This document shows positions 15,731 through 25,086 of a DNA stretch of 64,000 nt, piece after piece; positions within the stretch are counted from its first letter, which is position 1, and each line of letters starts with the position of its first letter. This DNA comes from Promicromonospora sukumoe 327MFSha3.1 (GTDB lineage: Bacteria; Actinomycetota; Actinomycetes; Actinomycetales; Cellulomonadaceae). The stretch spans positions 410,914-474,913 of the forward strand of contig NZ_ARQM01000012.1 in assembly GCF_000385135.1 (NCBI RefSeq). Direction: 5' to 3'. The notes beneath the pieces are model-generated. The model did not search any database. It saw nothing but the letters and a program-made list of their open reading frames with translations, and had not been told where the DNA came from. A program made the translations under genes and the position numbers.

Positions 15731-18700
15731 ATGCCCCTCGTACCGGCTCGACCGAGCCGCAGGCTCCGCCTGCCCCGCGACCAGCGTCACGGCCCGTGGC
15801 GCCGTCGCGCGCTGCGGGTCGGCGCCGTCGCGGTCCCGGCCGCGCTGCTGGCGGCGGGGGCGTCGTCGTACGCCGCGGTGGTCACGGGGCGGATGGCCGC
15901 TGACCCGGCCCGGGACACGCTGATCCTGCTCGCGGCGGTGAGCGCGGCGGTCGTGGCGCTGGACGCCGTGACGTGGCTGGTGGTGCAGCGCGGCGTCGCC
16001 CGCGCGGAGGCGGTCCTGAGGTCCGAGCTGGCGGCCGCCGCCCTGGGCCAGCCGCTGCCCGCGCTGGAGGACCAGGCGGTGGGCGAGCTCCTGGACCGCG
16101 TCAACGGCGATCCGGAGCGGCTCACCCGGGCGATCAGCGGGATCGGCATCACGCTGGGCCAGGCGGGGATCAGCCTGGTGGTGGGTTGGGTGGCCGCGGG
16201 CCTGGTCTGGTGGCCGGCCTGGTTCGCGTTCCCGCTGGTCGCGGCGGCGGTGCTGGTGTTCGCACGCCGGTCGGCGCGCCCGTTGCGTGACCTGAGCAAG
16301 CGCAGCTCGGAGGCCGGCTCGGAGCACATGGCGCAGTTCGAGGAGGCCGTGGCGGCCCGGGACGACCTGCGCACCGCGCAGGGCCAGCCGTACGTGCTGC
16401 GGCGGTACGCCGAGCTGGCCGCGCGCCAGATCCGGCTCCGGGAGGACTGGTCGGTGGCGTTCTCGCGCGTGCGGCTGCGCACCGAGCTGCCGCTGGACGC
16501 CCTGGTGGGCGCCGTGCTGGTGGGCGGGGTCTGGTCGGTGACCGGCGGCGCGCTCGACCTCGCGCGGCTGGTCACGCTGTGGCTGCTGGTGACGGGGTTC
16601 GTCGGCCGGGTCGACGTGCTCGGCCGGCTGCTGCCCCGGGTCGAGGAGGCGATCGGCACGTTCCATCGCGTACGCGACCTGCTGGCCGCACCGCAGGAGC
16701 CCGAGGGCGGCGCGCCGTTCCCCGTGCGGGCGGGCGGCGTCGAGGTCGAGCTGCGCGACCTGACCTTCTCCTACGGCGAGGGCTTCGCCCTGGGCCCGCT
16801 GTCCCTGACGGTCCCGGCGGGCACCACCTGCGCGCTCGTGGGGCGCACGGGCTCGGGCAAGACGACGCTGACCAAGGTGCTGTCCCGTGCGGTCGACCCG
16901 CCCGCGGGCAGCGTGTTCCTGGACGGCCGGGACATCACCGGCCTGGACGTGCACGGGCTGCGCACGCGGGTCGGCGTCGTGGGCCAGCGCACCGAGATCC
17001 TCGCGGCGACGCTCGCCCACAACATCACGCTGTGGGCGCCCGTTCCCGCCTCTCGGGTGGAGCAGGCGGTGGACGCACTCGGCCTGCGCGCCTGGGTCGC
17101 GGCACTGCCCGACGGGCTCGACACGCGTCTGGGGTCCGACGGCGTGACCCTGTCCGCGGGCGAGGAGCAGCTCGTGGCCTTCGCCCGGCTCCTGGTGCGC
17201 GACGTCGAGGTGGTCGTGCTGGACGAGGCCACCGCCCGCATGGACCCCGCGACGGCGGAGCGGGTCACCCTGGCCGCACAGGCCCTCCTGGCGGGGCGGA
17301 CGGCGATCGTGGTGGCGCACCGGCTGGCCACCGCCCGGCATGCCGACACCGTCGCCGTGCTGGACGGCGGCCGCCTCGTGGAGCACGGGGCCTGGGACCG
17401 GCTCGCGGCCGCGGACGGCCACTTCGCGCGGCTGGTCGCGGCGGCGGGGTTCACGGAGACGGGACCTGCCGGGACAGGGCCGACTGCGGCTGTGGCCGCG
17501 GCGGCCGGGCTCGACCGGCAACCGCAGACGAACGACGGGCAGGTGACCGGCCGGGCCGCCGCCGACGGTCAGGGCGAGACCGCACGCGCGCCCGGCTCCC
17601 CCGGGGCCGAGCCCGCGCCACGCCGGCGCACCTCGATCGCCCGGGCCGTGTGGAGCACGCTGCGCGCCCGGCCGCACGGCATGCTGGTCCCGGCGGTCGT
17701 GTTCGAGGTGGCCGACTACCTGACCTCGACCGGCCTGGTGGTCGGCTGGCTGTGGGCGTCGACGGTGGTGGGCCTGGAGCAGGGCTCGGCGCCGTGGCTG
17801 CTCGTGAGCGCCATCCTCGCGGCGATCGTGGCCAACACCCTGCTCCCGCTCACGGTCCGGCTGACGAGCACCCGCTGGTGGGTCGACTCCCGGATGCGGC
17901 TGCACCTCTCCCTGCTGCGCGGGCAGACGGCGCAGCGGCGGACCGTCCGCGACGCGCCCGGGGAGATCGCGGCCCGCGCGCAGGAGGACTACCGGCTCAC
18001 CGGCCACACCCAGGCGTGGACCGAGGTGCTGACCGCGCCGCTCACCCTCGCCGTCCTGGTGGTGCTGAGCGGCAGCTGGCTGGCCGGCGCGATCGGCCTG
18101 GCCATGGCGGGCGTCATGTTCGCGGCGCAGGTGCTCGGCAGCCGGTCGGTCGCCACGGCTGCGCGGCGGGCCGGCGACGCCGCCGCGGAGCTGGGCCGGC
18201 TGCTCGGCTCCGCCCTCGACTCGGTACGCACGGTCAAGCTCGCGTCGGCCACCGGGGGCGTCCTCGCCCAGGTCGCCAGGGTCGACGGACGCCGCGTGCA
18301 CGCGTCTCTGGTCGAGGAGCGGACCAGCTTCCTGGTGGGACTGGCCCCGTCGGTCCTGAGCCGCGTCGCGACGGTGCTCGCCTGGACGCTGCACCTGACG
18401 GGCACGTGGTCCCTGGGCACGGCGCTCCTGGTCAGCACCTCGATCGGGACCTTCAGCTGGATCGGCTACAGCCTGGGCGCGCTGGTCACGAGTGCGGCGT
18501 CGGCCCGGCGCTGGGTCGAGGTCTCCGCGCGGTACGCCGGCACCGAGCGCCTCGCGGACGTGCCCCGCGACGTGGACCTGTTCGCCGGCACCGCCACGCC
18601 GCAGGCCGCGCCGGCCGGCCCCGGTGCCCCCACCGCCCCCGGTCCCCTGCGCGAGCTCCGTCTCGACGGCCTCAGCGCGACCCACGACGACGGCACCGTC

Positions 18701-19327
18701 GGCGTGTCCGGGGTGGACCTGACCGTGCGGCGCGGCGACCTGGTCCTCGTGGTGGGCCGCGTCGGCTCCGGCAAGTCGTCGCTGCTGGGCGCGCTGTCGG
18801 GGCTCGTCGACCTCGGTGGGCGGCTCGCCTGGAACGGCACGTCGGTCACGGACCCCGAGACGTTCCTGCGCCCGCCGCGCGTCGCGCACGTCGCGCAGGT
18901 GCCGCACGTCGTGTCGGGCACGGTGGCCGACAACGTACGGCTCGACCACGACCGCCCGGTCGACGGTCCCGTCCGGTCGGCAGGGCTGGACCGCGACGTC
19001 GCCGAGGCGGGCGGCACCGGCACGATGGTCGGTCACCGAGGGCTACGGCTCTCCGGCGGCCAGGTGCAGCGGCTCGGCCTGGCCCGGGCGCTGGCCACGG
19101 GCTCGGACCTGCTGCTCGTCGACGACGTCTCCTCGGCGCTCGACGCCGTCACCGAGGCGGAGGTATGGACGGCACTGCGGGCGGCGGGCACCACGGTGCT
19201 GGGCACCACGTCGCGCGCCGCGACCCTCGCCGTCGCCGACCGGGTGGTGGTGCTCGACGGCGGACGCATGGCCGCCGTCGGGCACTGGCACGACCTGGAG
19301 CCGAGCTGGTCCCACCTCGCCGGCTGA
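15731..19327 (+). CDS. Fused double ABC exporter (TMD-NBD-TMD-NBD)
   Basis: A single 1198-residue chain contains two complete ABC exporter halves. Half one has several membrane helices (residues about 20-300), Walker A GRTGSGKTT near 371, signature LSAGEEQ and Walker B VVVLDEATA. A Gly/Ala-rich linker leads to half two, with Walker A GRVGSGKSS near 1010, signature LSGGQVQ and LLLVDDVSS, where the catalytic Glu after Walker B is Asp. The two ATP sites are therefore probably unequal, as in heterodimeric exporters. Substrate unknown. ATG 15731 has no ribosome site but a damage-type promoter ends 6 nt upstream. Confidence 0.88.
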   Translation: MPLVPARPSRRLRLPRDQRHGPWRRRALRVGAVAVPAALLAAGASSYAAVVTGRMAADPARDTLILLAAVSAAVVALDAVTWLVVQRGVARAEAVLRSELAAAALGQPLPALEDQAVGELLDRVNGDPERLTRAISGIGITLGQAGISLVVGWVAAGLVWWPAWFAFPLVAAAVLVFARRSARPLRDLSKRSSEAGSEHMAQFEEAVAARDDLRTAQGQPYVLRRYAELAARQIRLREDWSVAFSRVRLRTELPLDALVGAVLVGGVWSVTGGALDLARLVTLWLLVTGFVGRVDVLGRLLPRVEEAIGTFHRVRDLLAAPQEPEGGAPFPVRAGGVEVELRDLTFSYGEGFALGPLSLTVPAGTTCALVGRTGSGKTTLTKVLSRAVDPPAGSVFLDGRDITGLDVHGLRTRVGVVGQRTEILAATLAHNITLWAPVPASRVEQAVDALGLRAWVAALPDGLDTRLGSDGVTLSAGEEQLVAFARLLVRDVEVVVLDEATARMDPATAERVTLAAQALLAGRTAIVVAHRLATARHADTVAVLDGGRLVEHGAWDRLAAADGHFARLVAAAGFTETGPAGTGPTAAVAAAAGLDRQPQTNDGQVTGRAAADGQGETARAPGSPGAEPAPRRRTSIARAVWSTLRARPHGMLVPAVVFEVADYLTSTGLVVGWLWASTVVGLEQGSAPWLLVSAILAAIVANTLLPLTVRLTSTRWWVDSRMRLHLSLLRGQTAQRRTVRDAPGEIAARAQEDYRLTGHTQAWTEVLTAPLTLAVLVVLSGSWLAGAIGLAMAGVMFAAQVLGSRSVATAARRAGDAAAELGRLLGSALDSVRTVKLASATGGVLAQVARVDGRRVHASLVEERTSFLVGLAPSVLSRVATVLAWTLHLTGTWSLGTALLVSTSIGTFSWIGYSLGALVTSAASARRWVEVSARYAGTERLADVPRDVDLFAGTATPQAAPAGPGAPTAPGPLRELRLDGLSATHDDGTVGVSGVDLTVRRGDLVLVVGRVGSGKSSLLGALSGLVDLGGRLAWNGTSVTDPETFLRPPRVAHVAQVPHVVSGTVADNVRLDHDRPVDGPVRSAGLDRDVAEAGGTGTMVGHRGLRLSGGQVQRLGLARALATGSDLLLVDDVSSALDAVTEAEVWTALRAAGTTVLGTTSRAATLAVADRVVVLDGGRMAAVGHWHDLEPSWSHLAG

Positions 19328-19350
19328 CCAGCCAGACCGTCCCGCGCGTG

Positions 19351-21036
19351 TCAGACCCCGACGGCCCGCCGGTCCGCCCGGCGCGCGGCCTGTGCGTCCG
19401 GGTCCGCGACGGGCGCGGCGGCCACGAGGGCTCGCGTGTACGGGTCCTCGGGCGCGCCGAGCACCCGCGCCGTCACGCCGGTCTCGACGATGCGCCCCTC
19501 CCGCATGACGGCGACCCGGCCGGCCACGCGCTCCACGACCGCCAGGTCGTGCGACACGAACAGGCACGCGAAGCCGAGCTCGGCCTGGAGGTCGCCGAAC
19601 AGGTCCAGCACGTGCGCCTGCACCGACACGTCGAGCGCGGAGGTCGGCTCGTCCGCCACCAGCACCTGCGGCCCGAGGGCCACGGCCCGGGCGATCGCCA
19701 CCCGCTGCCGCTGCCCGCCCGACAGCTCGTGCGGGTACCGCGGCCCGTACTGCGGGCCGAGCCGCACCAGGTCCAGCAGCTCCCGCACCCGGGCCTCGCG
19801 CGCGGGCCGGTCCAGCCCGGAGTGCAGCCGCAGCGGCTCGTCGACCGACTGCGCCACGGTCCAGCGCGGGTTCAGCGTCGACGCCGGGTCCTGGAACACC
19901 ACACCCGTCGCCCGACGCCGCTCCGCCCGCTGCCGGCGTGAGGCCCGAGCCAGGTCGACGCCGTCCACGACCGCGCGGCCCGACGTCGGGCGCAGCAGCC
20001 CGGCGACCACCTGGCCGAGGGTCGACTTGCCCGAGCCCGACTCCCCGACCAGGCCCAGCACCTCGCCGCGGCCGATCTCCAGCGTGACGCCGGCAGCCGC
20101 GACGACGGGGTGCCGGCCGCCGTAGGTGACGATGACGTCGTCGAGCAGCACGGCGGCACCGCCCGCCCCGACACCGTTGGTCGAGCCACCACCGCTGGTC
20201 TCGACCCGCGACCCCCGCTCCCCCAGCCGCGGCACCGCCGCGAGCAGCGTGCGCGTGTATTCCTCGCGCGGCGCCGCGAACAGCTCGCGCACCGGGGCCG
20301 CCTCGACGATCCGGCCGTCGTGCATCACCACCACGTCGTCGGCGAGGTCCGCCACCACGCCCATGTCGTGCGTGATGAGCAGCACGGCCGTGCCGCGCTC
20401 GTCGCGCAGCCCGCGCAGCAGGTCGAGGATCCCGGCCTGGACGGTGACGTCCAGCGCCGTCGTCGGCTCGTCCGCGATGATCGCGACCGGGTCCTGGGAC
20501 AGTCCCATCGCCACGAGCGCGCGCTGGAGCTGGCCGCCCGAGAGCTGGTGCGGGTAGGACGCCGCGACCCGCTCCGGGTCGCGCAGACCCGCCTCGAGCA
20601 GCAGCTCGAGCACGCGCTCGTGCGCGGCGCGCCGGTTCGGCCGGTCGGGTCCGCGCAGGTGCGCCCGCAGCGCCTCGGCGATCTGGTCGCCGACGGTCAG
20701 CACGGGGTTCCAGGCGCTCATCGGCTCCTGCGAGACGAGCGAGAGCACCGCGCCCCGCACCTCGCGAAACGTCTCGGCCGACGCCCCGACCAGCTCAGCA
20801 CCAGCACCCAGCCGGATCGACCCGCCCATCACGGCGGACTCCGGCAGCAGCCCGAGCACCGCCATCGCGGACACCGTCTTGCCCGAGCCGGACTCGCCCA
20901 CCAGCGCCGTCACGCGCCCGGGCCGCAGCGTCCAGGACACGCCGTCGACGGCGGGCGCCGCGGCGTCGTCGAACACGACGGACAGCCCCTCCACCTGCAG
21001 GAGGGGCTGTCCGTCGGTCACCAGAATCTCGCTCAC
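19351..21036 (-). CDS. Fused oligopeptide/dipeptide ABC transporter ATPase (DppD-DppF type)
   Basis: Two Opp/Dpp ATPase domains are joined in 561 residues. Domain one has GESGSGKTVSA, LSGGQLQRALVA and IIADEPTTALD; domain two has GESGSGKSTLG, LSGGQRQRVAIARA and VLVADEPTSALD. Both look fully catalytic. Fused DppD-DppF proteins are common in actinobacteria. GTG 21034-21036 overlaps the stop of the binding-protein gene (GTGA). The linker region contains a 28-nt palindrome (20179-20206). It powers the importer made by the three genes upstream; the usual substrates are peptides, sometimes nickel. Confidence 0.9.
   Translation of the reverse strand: MSEILVTDGQPLLQVEGLSVVFDDAAAPAVDGVSWTLRPGRVTALVGESGSGKTVSAMAVLGLLPESAVMGGSIRLGAGAELVGASAETFREVRGAVLSLVSQEPMSAWNPVLTVGDQIAEALRAHLRGPDRPNRRAAHERVLELLLEAGLRDPERVAASYPHQLSGGQLQRALVAMGLSQDPVAIIADEPTTALDVTVQAGILDLLRGLRDERGTAVLLITHDMGVVADLADDVVVMHDGRIVEAAPVRELFAAPREEYTRTLLAAVPRLGERGSRVETSGGGSTNGVGAGGAAVLLDDVIVTYGGRHPVVAAAGVTLEIGRGEVLGLVGESGSGKSTLGQVVAGLLRPTSGRAVVDGVDLARASRRQRAERRRATGVVFQDPASTLNPRWTVAQSVDEPLRLHSGLDRPAREARVRELLDLVRLGPQYGPRYPHELSGGQRQRVAIARAVALGPQVLVADEPTSALDVSVQAHVLDLFGDLQAELGFACLFVSHDLAVVERVAGRVAVMREGRIVETGVTARVLGAPEDPYTRALVAAAPVADPDAQAARRADRRAVGV
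20179..20206. repeat. Palindromic element in the inter-domain linker of the Dpp ATPase gene
   Basis: GGTCGAG (20179-20185) pairs with CTCGACC (20200-20206) across 14 nt with partial inner pairing. The outer 7-mers equal those of the palindrome inside fbiC (45761-45802), and both encode a Val-Glu-Thr-Ser/Thr-rich linker. Probable diverged member of the same repeat family. Confidence 0.45.
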
Positions 21037-22739
21037 TGACCCAGCGAGACCTGCATGTAGTTCGGGTACGCCGGGAAGTCCGGGATCCGGAAGTTCTCGA
21101 CCTTCGAACCGTGCAGGAACGAGTTCTTCGTGTAGATCAGCGGGACCACCGGGGCGTCGCCCAGGATGAGCTGGTCGGCCTCGACCCACAGCTTCGCGGC
21201 GGCGTCCAGGTCGGTCTCCTCGGTCGCGCGCTCGATCAGGTCGTCGGCCTCGGGGTTGGAGTAGCGGGCCAGGTTGTACCCGCCGTCGCCCACCTGCGAG
21301 GAGTCGAACAGCGGCTGGATGTTGCCGTTCGCGCTCGGGAAGTCCGGCTGCCACGACGACAGCGTGAGGTCGTTCTTCGAGCCGTCGCCCTGCGTGACCG
21401 TCTCGGTCCACACGTCGTCGGCCTGCGGCACGATCTTGACCTTCAGGCCCGCCCGCTCCAGGCCCTGCTGGATCGCCTGCGCCTTGGCGAGCGTGGGGGC
21501 GTCGTCGGTCACCACGAACCGCAGCTCGCGGCCGGACCAGCCGGCGTCGTCCAGCAGCTTCTCGGCCTGCTCGACGTCGCCCTCCGGGGCCACGTCGTTG
21601 ACGCCGTTCGAGTACTCCTCGCGGCCGGGGATGCCGGGCGTGACGAGCGTGGTCGCGAAGTCGCCCGCGATCTCGCCGCCGGAGGCGACGCGGTAGGCGT
21701 TCTTGTCGACGGCCAGGCTGATCGCCTTGCGGACGTCGAGGTCGTCCAGGCCATCGGCCTCGGTGTTGATCGCGAGGTACGCGAGCGCCCCCGGGCCCGA
21801 GGTGACCAGCCGGTCCTTGGCCGGACCCTGCTGCACCTGCGCGAGCTGCGCGGGCGGCACGAACGTGGCACCGAACGCCGAGGCGTCCGCGCCGGAGTCG
21901 GCGATGAGCCGCTGGGCCACGACCGTCTCGTCCTGGCTCAGCTCGAACACGACCGTGTCCGGGCCGGCGGTGCGGGCCTCGTCCGTGGCGGCGTCCCACT
22001 CGGGGTTGCGCTCCAGGGTCACCGAGGTGCCCTCGACCGTCTCGGCGACCCGGTACGGCCCGGTCGCCACGGGCGTGGTCGTGTAGGTCTCGATGTCGTC
22101 CTTCGCCTCGGGCACGGCGCCGAAGGCGGGCATGGAGACGATCCACGGCCAGTCGCCGTAGGCGCTGTCCAGGTGGAACACGATGGTCTTGTCGTCCGGC
22201 GTCTCGATCGAGTCGAGCTCGTCGCCCTGGAACGGCCCGGTGTACTCGTCGGCCCCCTCCAGCAGGTTCTTGTGGTAGCTCAGGCCGCCCGACAGCTCCG
22301 GGGCGAACGAGCGCTCCACCGAGTACTTGACGTCCGCCGACGTGACGGGCGTGCCGTCCTCGAACTTGAGCCCGTCCTTCAGCGTGAAGGTCCAGCTCGC
22401 CCCGTCGTCCGACGGCGTGCCGGTGTCGGTCGCGAGGTCGGGGACCACCTCGGTGCTGCCGTCGGGGTTGGTCTTCCACGAGGTCAGCCGGCGCTCGACC
22501 AGGCCGAGCGTGGTGATCGCGAGGTTCTGGCTGGTGGCCGGGTCCCAGTTGATGGCGGGGGCGCTGGTCAGGATGTGCAGCTCACCGCCCTGCTGGACGG
22601 CGGTGGCCTCGGCGCTCGAGTCGGCGGCGGGCTGCGAGTTGGCGTTGCACGCCGTCAGCGCGAGCGTCGCGGCGACGGCGATGCCGGCTACCGCCGTCCG
22701 GCGGGCGGGCCTGCGCGAGGTGCGCGGTGCGTGGGTCAT
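21033..22739 (-). CDS. Peptide ABC transporter substrate-binding lipoprotein (SBP_bac_5)
   Basis: This 568-residue exported protein has a basic N-terminus, a hydrophobic stretch and the lipobox LTAC (Cys near residue 30), then the family-5 binding-protein pattern: GGELHILTSAPAINWDPA, LATDTGTPSDDGASWTFTLKDGLKFEDGTPVTSADVKYSVER. It would sit on the outer membrane face and deliver peptides or similar ligands to the DppBC-type permeases. ATG 22739 follows GAAGGACCAG, a good ribosome site. It lies between the permeases and the ATPase, a slightly unusual order. Confidence 0.9.
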   Translation of the reverse strand: MTHAPRTSRRPARRTAVAGIAVAATLALTACNANSQPAADSSAEATAVQQGGELHILTSAPAINWDPATSQNLAITTLGLVERRLTSWKTNPDGSTEVVPDLATDTGTPSDDGASWTFTLKDGLKFEDGTPVTSADVKYSVERSFAPELSGGLSYHKNLLEGADEYTGPFQGDELDSIETPDDKTIVFHLDSAYGDWPWIVSMPAFGAVPEAKDDIETYTTTPVATGPYRVAETVEGTSVTLERNPEWDAATDEARTAGPDTVVFELSQDETVVAQRLIADSGADASAFGATFVPPAQLAQVQQGPAKDRLVTSGPGALAYLAINTEADGLDDLDVRKAISLAVDKNAYRVASGGEIAGDFATTLVTPGIPGREEYSNGVNDVAPEGDVEQAEKLLDDAGWSGRELRFVVTDDAPTLAKAQAIQQGLERAGLKVKIVPQADDVWTETVTQGDGSKNDLTLSSWQPDFPSANGNIQPLFDSSQVGDGGYNLARYSNPEADDLIERATEETDLDAAAKLWVEADQLILGDAPVVPLIYTKNSFLHGSKVENFRIPDFPAYPNYMQVSLGQ

Positions 22740-22825
22740 CTGGTCCTTCTCGTCTCTGGGGTGGAACGCGTCTGGTGCGGCTCGGGCCGCGGGGGTGCGG
22801 GGTCGTCACCGACGACATCGCCTGG

Positions 22826-23833
22826 TCATCGGGTTCTCCCTCCGCGCCGCACCCGCGGGTCGAGCACGCCGTAGACGACGTCGACCGCCAGGTTCGCGAC
22901 CACCACGATGGCCGCGGTGAAGACCGTGACGCCGACCAGCAGCGGCACGTCGGTGCTGCCGACCGCCTCCATGAGCAGGGCGCCGAGCCCGGGCATCGAG
23001 AACACCCGCTCGGTGATGACGGCGCCGCCGAGCAGCGCGCCGAGGTCGAGCGCGAACAGCGTGACCACGGGGATCGCCGCGTTGCGCAGCGCGTGCCGGG
23101 TGACGACCCGGCCCTCGGTCAGCCCCTTGGCGCGCGCCGTGCGGACGTACGGCGCGCCGAGCTCCTCCAGCATCTGCGAGCGGGTCAGCCGTGCGTAGAC
23201 CGCCGCGGACAGCAGCGCGAGCACGGCCCACGGCAGCGCCAGGTGCCACGCCCAGTCCACGGGGCTCTGGGCGAACGGCACGTAGCCGGACACTGGCACC
23301 ATGTCGAGCGTGAAGCCGAACAGCAGGATCCCGAGCAGGCCCACCAGGTAGCTCGGCGCGGAGACGCCCGTGATGGCCGCGACCATGAGGCCGCGGTCCA
23401 GCGGGGTGCCGCGGCGCACGGCGGCCACGGCGCCCGCCCCGACGCCGACCACGAGCCACAGCACCGCGGCGCCGATCGCGAGCGAGGCCGTGACGCCGAA
23501 GCGCCCCACGACCAGCTCCGTGACCGGCGTGTTCCGCGCGAAGGAGTAGCCGAGGCAGGGGCGCGGGCAGTCGATGGTCGCGCCCGCCGAGCCGAAGGTG
23601 CGGCCCGTGAACACGCCCCGCACGAAGTCCCACCACTGCTGGACCACGGGTGCGTCGAGGCCCATGAAGGCGCGCGCCGTCTCCAGCCGCTCGGGCGTGC
23701 ACGGCTTGCCGCACGCGAGCGCGGCCGGGTCGGCGGGCAGCAGCACGAACAGCGCGTAGGTGAGGAACGAGACGGTGAGCAGCACGAACGCGAGCGTCGC
23801 GAGGCGGGTGGCGAGGAACCGGACGAGCGTCAT
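22826..23833 (-). CDS. Peptide ABC transporter permease (DppB type)
   Basis: This 335-residue integral membrane protein has six predicted helices and the DppB/OppB features: first helix LATLAFVLLTVSFLTYALFVLLP, an extracytoplasmic loop with LACGKPCTPE, and the EAA loop near the C-terminus (YVRTARAKGLTEGRVVTRHALRNA). ATG 23831-23833 overlaps the stop of the upstream permease gene (ATGA), so the pair is translationally coupled. Pairs with the DppC-type protein to form the membrane channel. Confidence 0.9.
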   Translation of the reverse strand: MTLVRFLATRLATLAFVLLTVSFLTYALFVLLPADPAALACGKPCTPERLETARAFMGLDAPVVQQWWDFVRGVFTGRTFGSAGATIDCPRPCLGYSFARNTPVTELVVGRFGVTASLAIGAAVLWLVVGVGAGAVAAVRRGTPLDRGLMVAAITGVSAPSYLVGLLGILLFGFTLDMVPVSGYVPFAQSPVDWAWHLALPWAVLALLSAAVYARLTRSQMLEELGAPYVRTARAKGLTEGRVVTRHALRNAAIPVVTLFALDLGALLGGAVITERVFSMPGLGALLMEAVGSTDVPLLVGVTVFTAAIVVVANLAVDVVYGVLDPRVRRGGRTR

Positions 23834-24798
23834 CGGGCACCTCCGCGCCGGCGGCGCTTCCGGGAGCCGCCGCGCGGGTCGAGCGCGTCGCGCAGCCCGT
23901 CGCCGAACGCGTTGAACGCGAGCGTGACGCCGAACAGCGCGAGCCCGGGGAACAAGAGGTACACGGGGTCGACGGCGAACCAGGTCACGGCGTCGCCGAT
24001 AGACCGCCCCCACGACGGGGTGGGCGGCGGCACGCCGACGCCCAGGAACGACAGCGCCGCCTCGGCGCCGATGGCGCCCGGGATCGAGATGGTCGTGAAC
24101 ACCACCACGGTGGAGGCGAGGTTGGGCAGCACCTGGCGGAACAGCACGTGGGCGTGCGAGGCCCCGAGCGCGCGGGAGGCCCGCACGAACCCGGAGGCGC
24201 GCAGCGCCATGGTCTGGCCGCGCACCACCCGCGCGATGGACGACCAGCCGAACAGGCCGATCACCAGCACCAGGAGCAGCAGCCGCGGGAACCAGTCGGG
24301 CGCGACGGCGCCGACGGCGATCATGAAGACCAGCGCGGGCAGCCCGATCAGGACGTCGATCAGGCGGGCGACGACCCAGTCCACCCAGCCGCCGAAGTAG
24401 CCCGCGACCAGGCCGAGCACCGTCCCGACCAGCATCGACACGACCGTCGCGCCGATCCCGACGAGCAGCGAGGTGCGCGAGCCCATGACCACGATCGCGA
24501 ACAGGTCGCGGCCCGTGAGCGGCTCGACGCCGAACCAGTGCTCGGCGCTGACGCCGCCGAGCGGCCCGGCGGGCGCGCCGGTGGGGCCGAGCGCGTCCAG
24601 GTCGTAGGTGTAGGGGTCGACGCCCAGCGCCCGGGTGATCAGGGGCGCGGCCAGCGCCACCAGCGCGTACGCCACGACCACGACGGCGCCCACGAGCGCG
24701 AACCGGTCCCGGGCCAGCCGGCGCCACAGCGGCACGCGGCCGGCGACGGCGGCCGACGCGGTCGGTGCGACCGGCTCGGCGGAGCGGTCGAGCGACAT
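23830..24798 (-). CDS. Peptide ABC transporter permease (DppC type), first gene of the operon
   Basis: This 322-residue membrane protein has the N-terminal DppC leader helix (FALVGAVVVVAYALVALAAPLI), GVEPLTGRDLFAIVVMGSRTSLLVG and the EAA loop FVRASRALGASHAHVLFRQVLPN. ATG 24796-24798 follows AGGAGTCCC, a strong ribosome site, and it is the promoter-proximal gene of a four-gene importer (permease, permease, binding protein, fused ATPase). The 288-nt gap to the divergent valS presumably carries its promoter; no clear box was seen. Confidence 0.9.
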   Translation of the reverse strand: MSLDRSAEPVAPTASAAVAGRVPLWRRLARDRFALVGAVVVVAYALVALAAPLITRALGVDPYTYDLDALGPTGAPAGPLGGVSAEHWFGVEPLTGRDLFAIVVMGSRTSLLVGIGATVVSMLVGTVLGLVAGYFGGWVDWVVARLIDVLIGLPALVFMIAVGAVAPDWFPRLLLLVLVIGLFGWSSIARVVRGQTMALRASGFVRASRALGASHAHVLFRQVLPNLASTVVVFTTISIPGAIGAEAALSFLGVGVPPPTPSWGRSIGDAVTWFAVDPVYLLFPGLALFGVTLAFNAFGDGLRDALDPRGGSRKRRRRGGAR

Positions 24799-25086
24799 GG
24801 GACTCCTAGGGACGACGGGACATGACGGGAAGGCGGTGCTGCGAGCACCGACAACACGACATGCGCACGATTCGTCTCCTGGCTGCGTCCGACCGCCAGG
24901 GCATGACCGCCCTGACCGGTGTGCCCTGTTCGGGCCGAGCAGAACCATAGTCCATGCCTCTGGCACCTATCGACCATCTCGAACGATCTGTGGCGCACGT
25001 CTCGCCCGCGCACGCCGCGCGCACCACCGTCGCGACCTGTGGAAAACGTGCGCTTCGGCTTGCTCGAATCTGGGACACTGGTGCGC

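Noticed and set aside
15644..19036. Long open frame opposite the ABC exporter
   Set aside because: It has the amino-acid bias of antisense GC-rich frames (His, Arg, Gln, Gly) and no motif, while the plus strand encodes both ABC halves.
24799..25086. T-box leader before valS
   Set aside because: No T-box AGGGUGGNACCGCG-like sequence or specifier stem is visible; valS appears leaderless.
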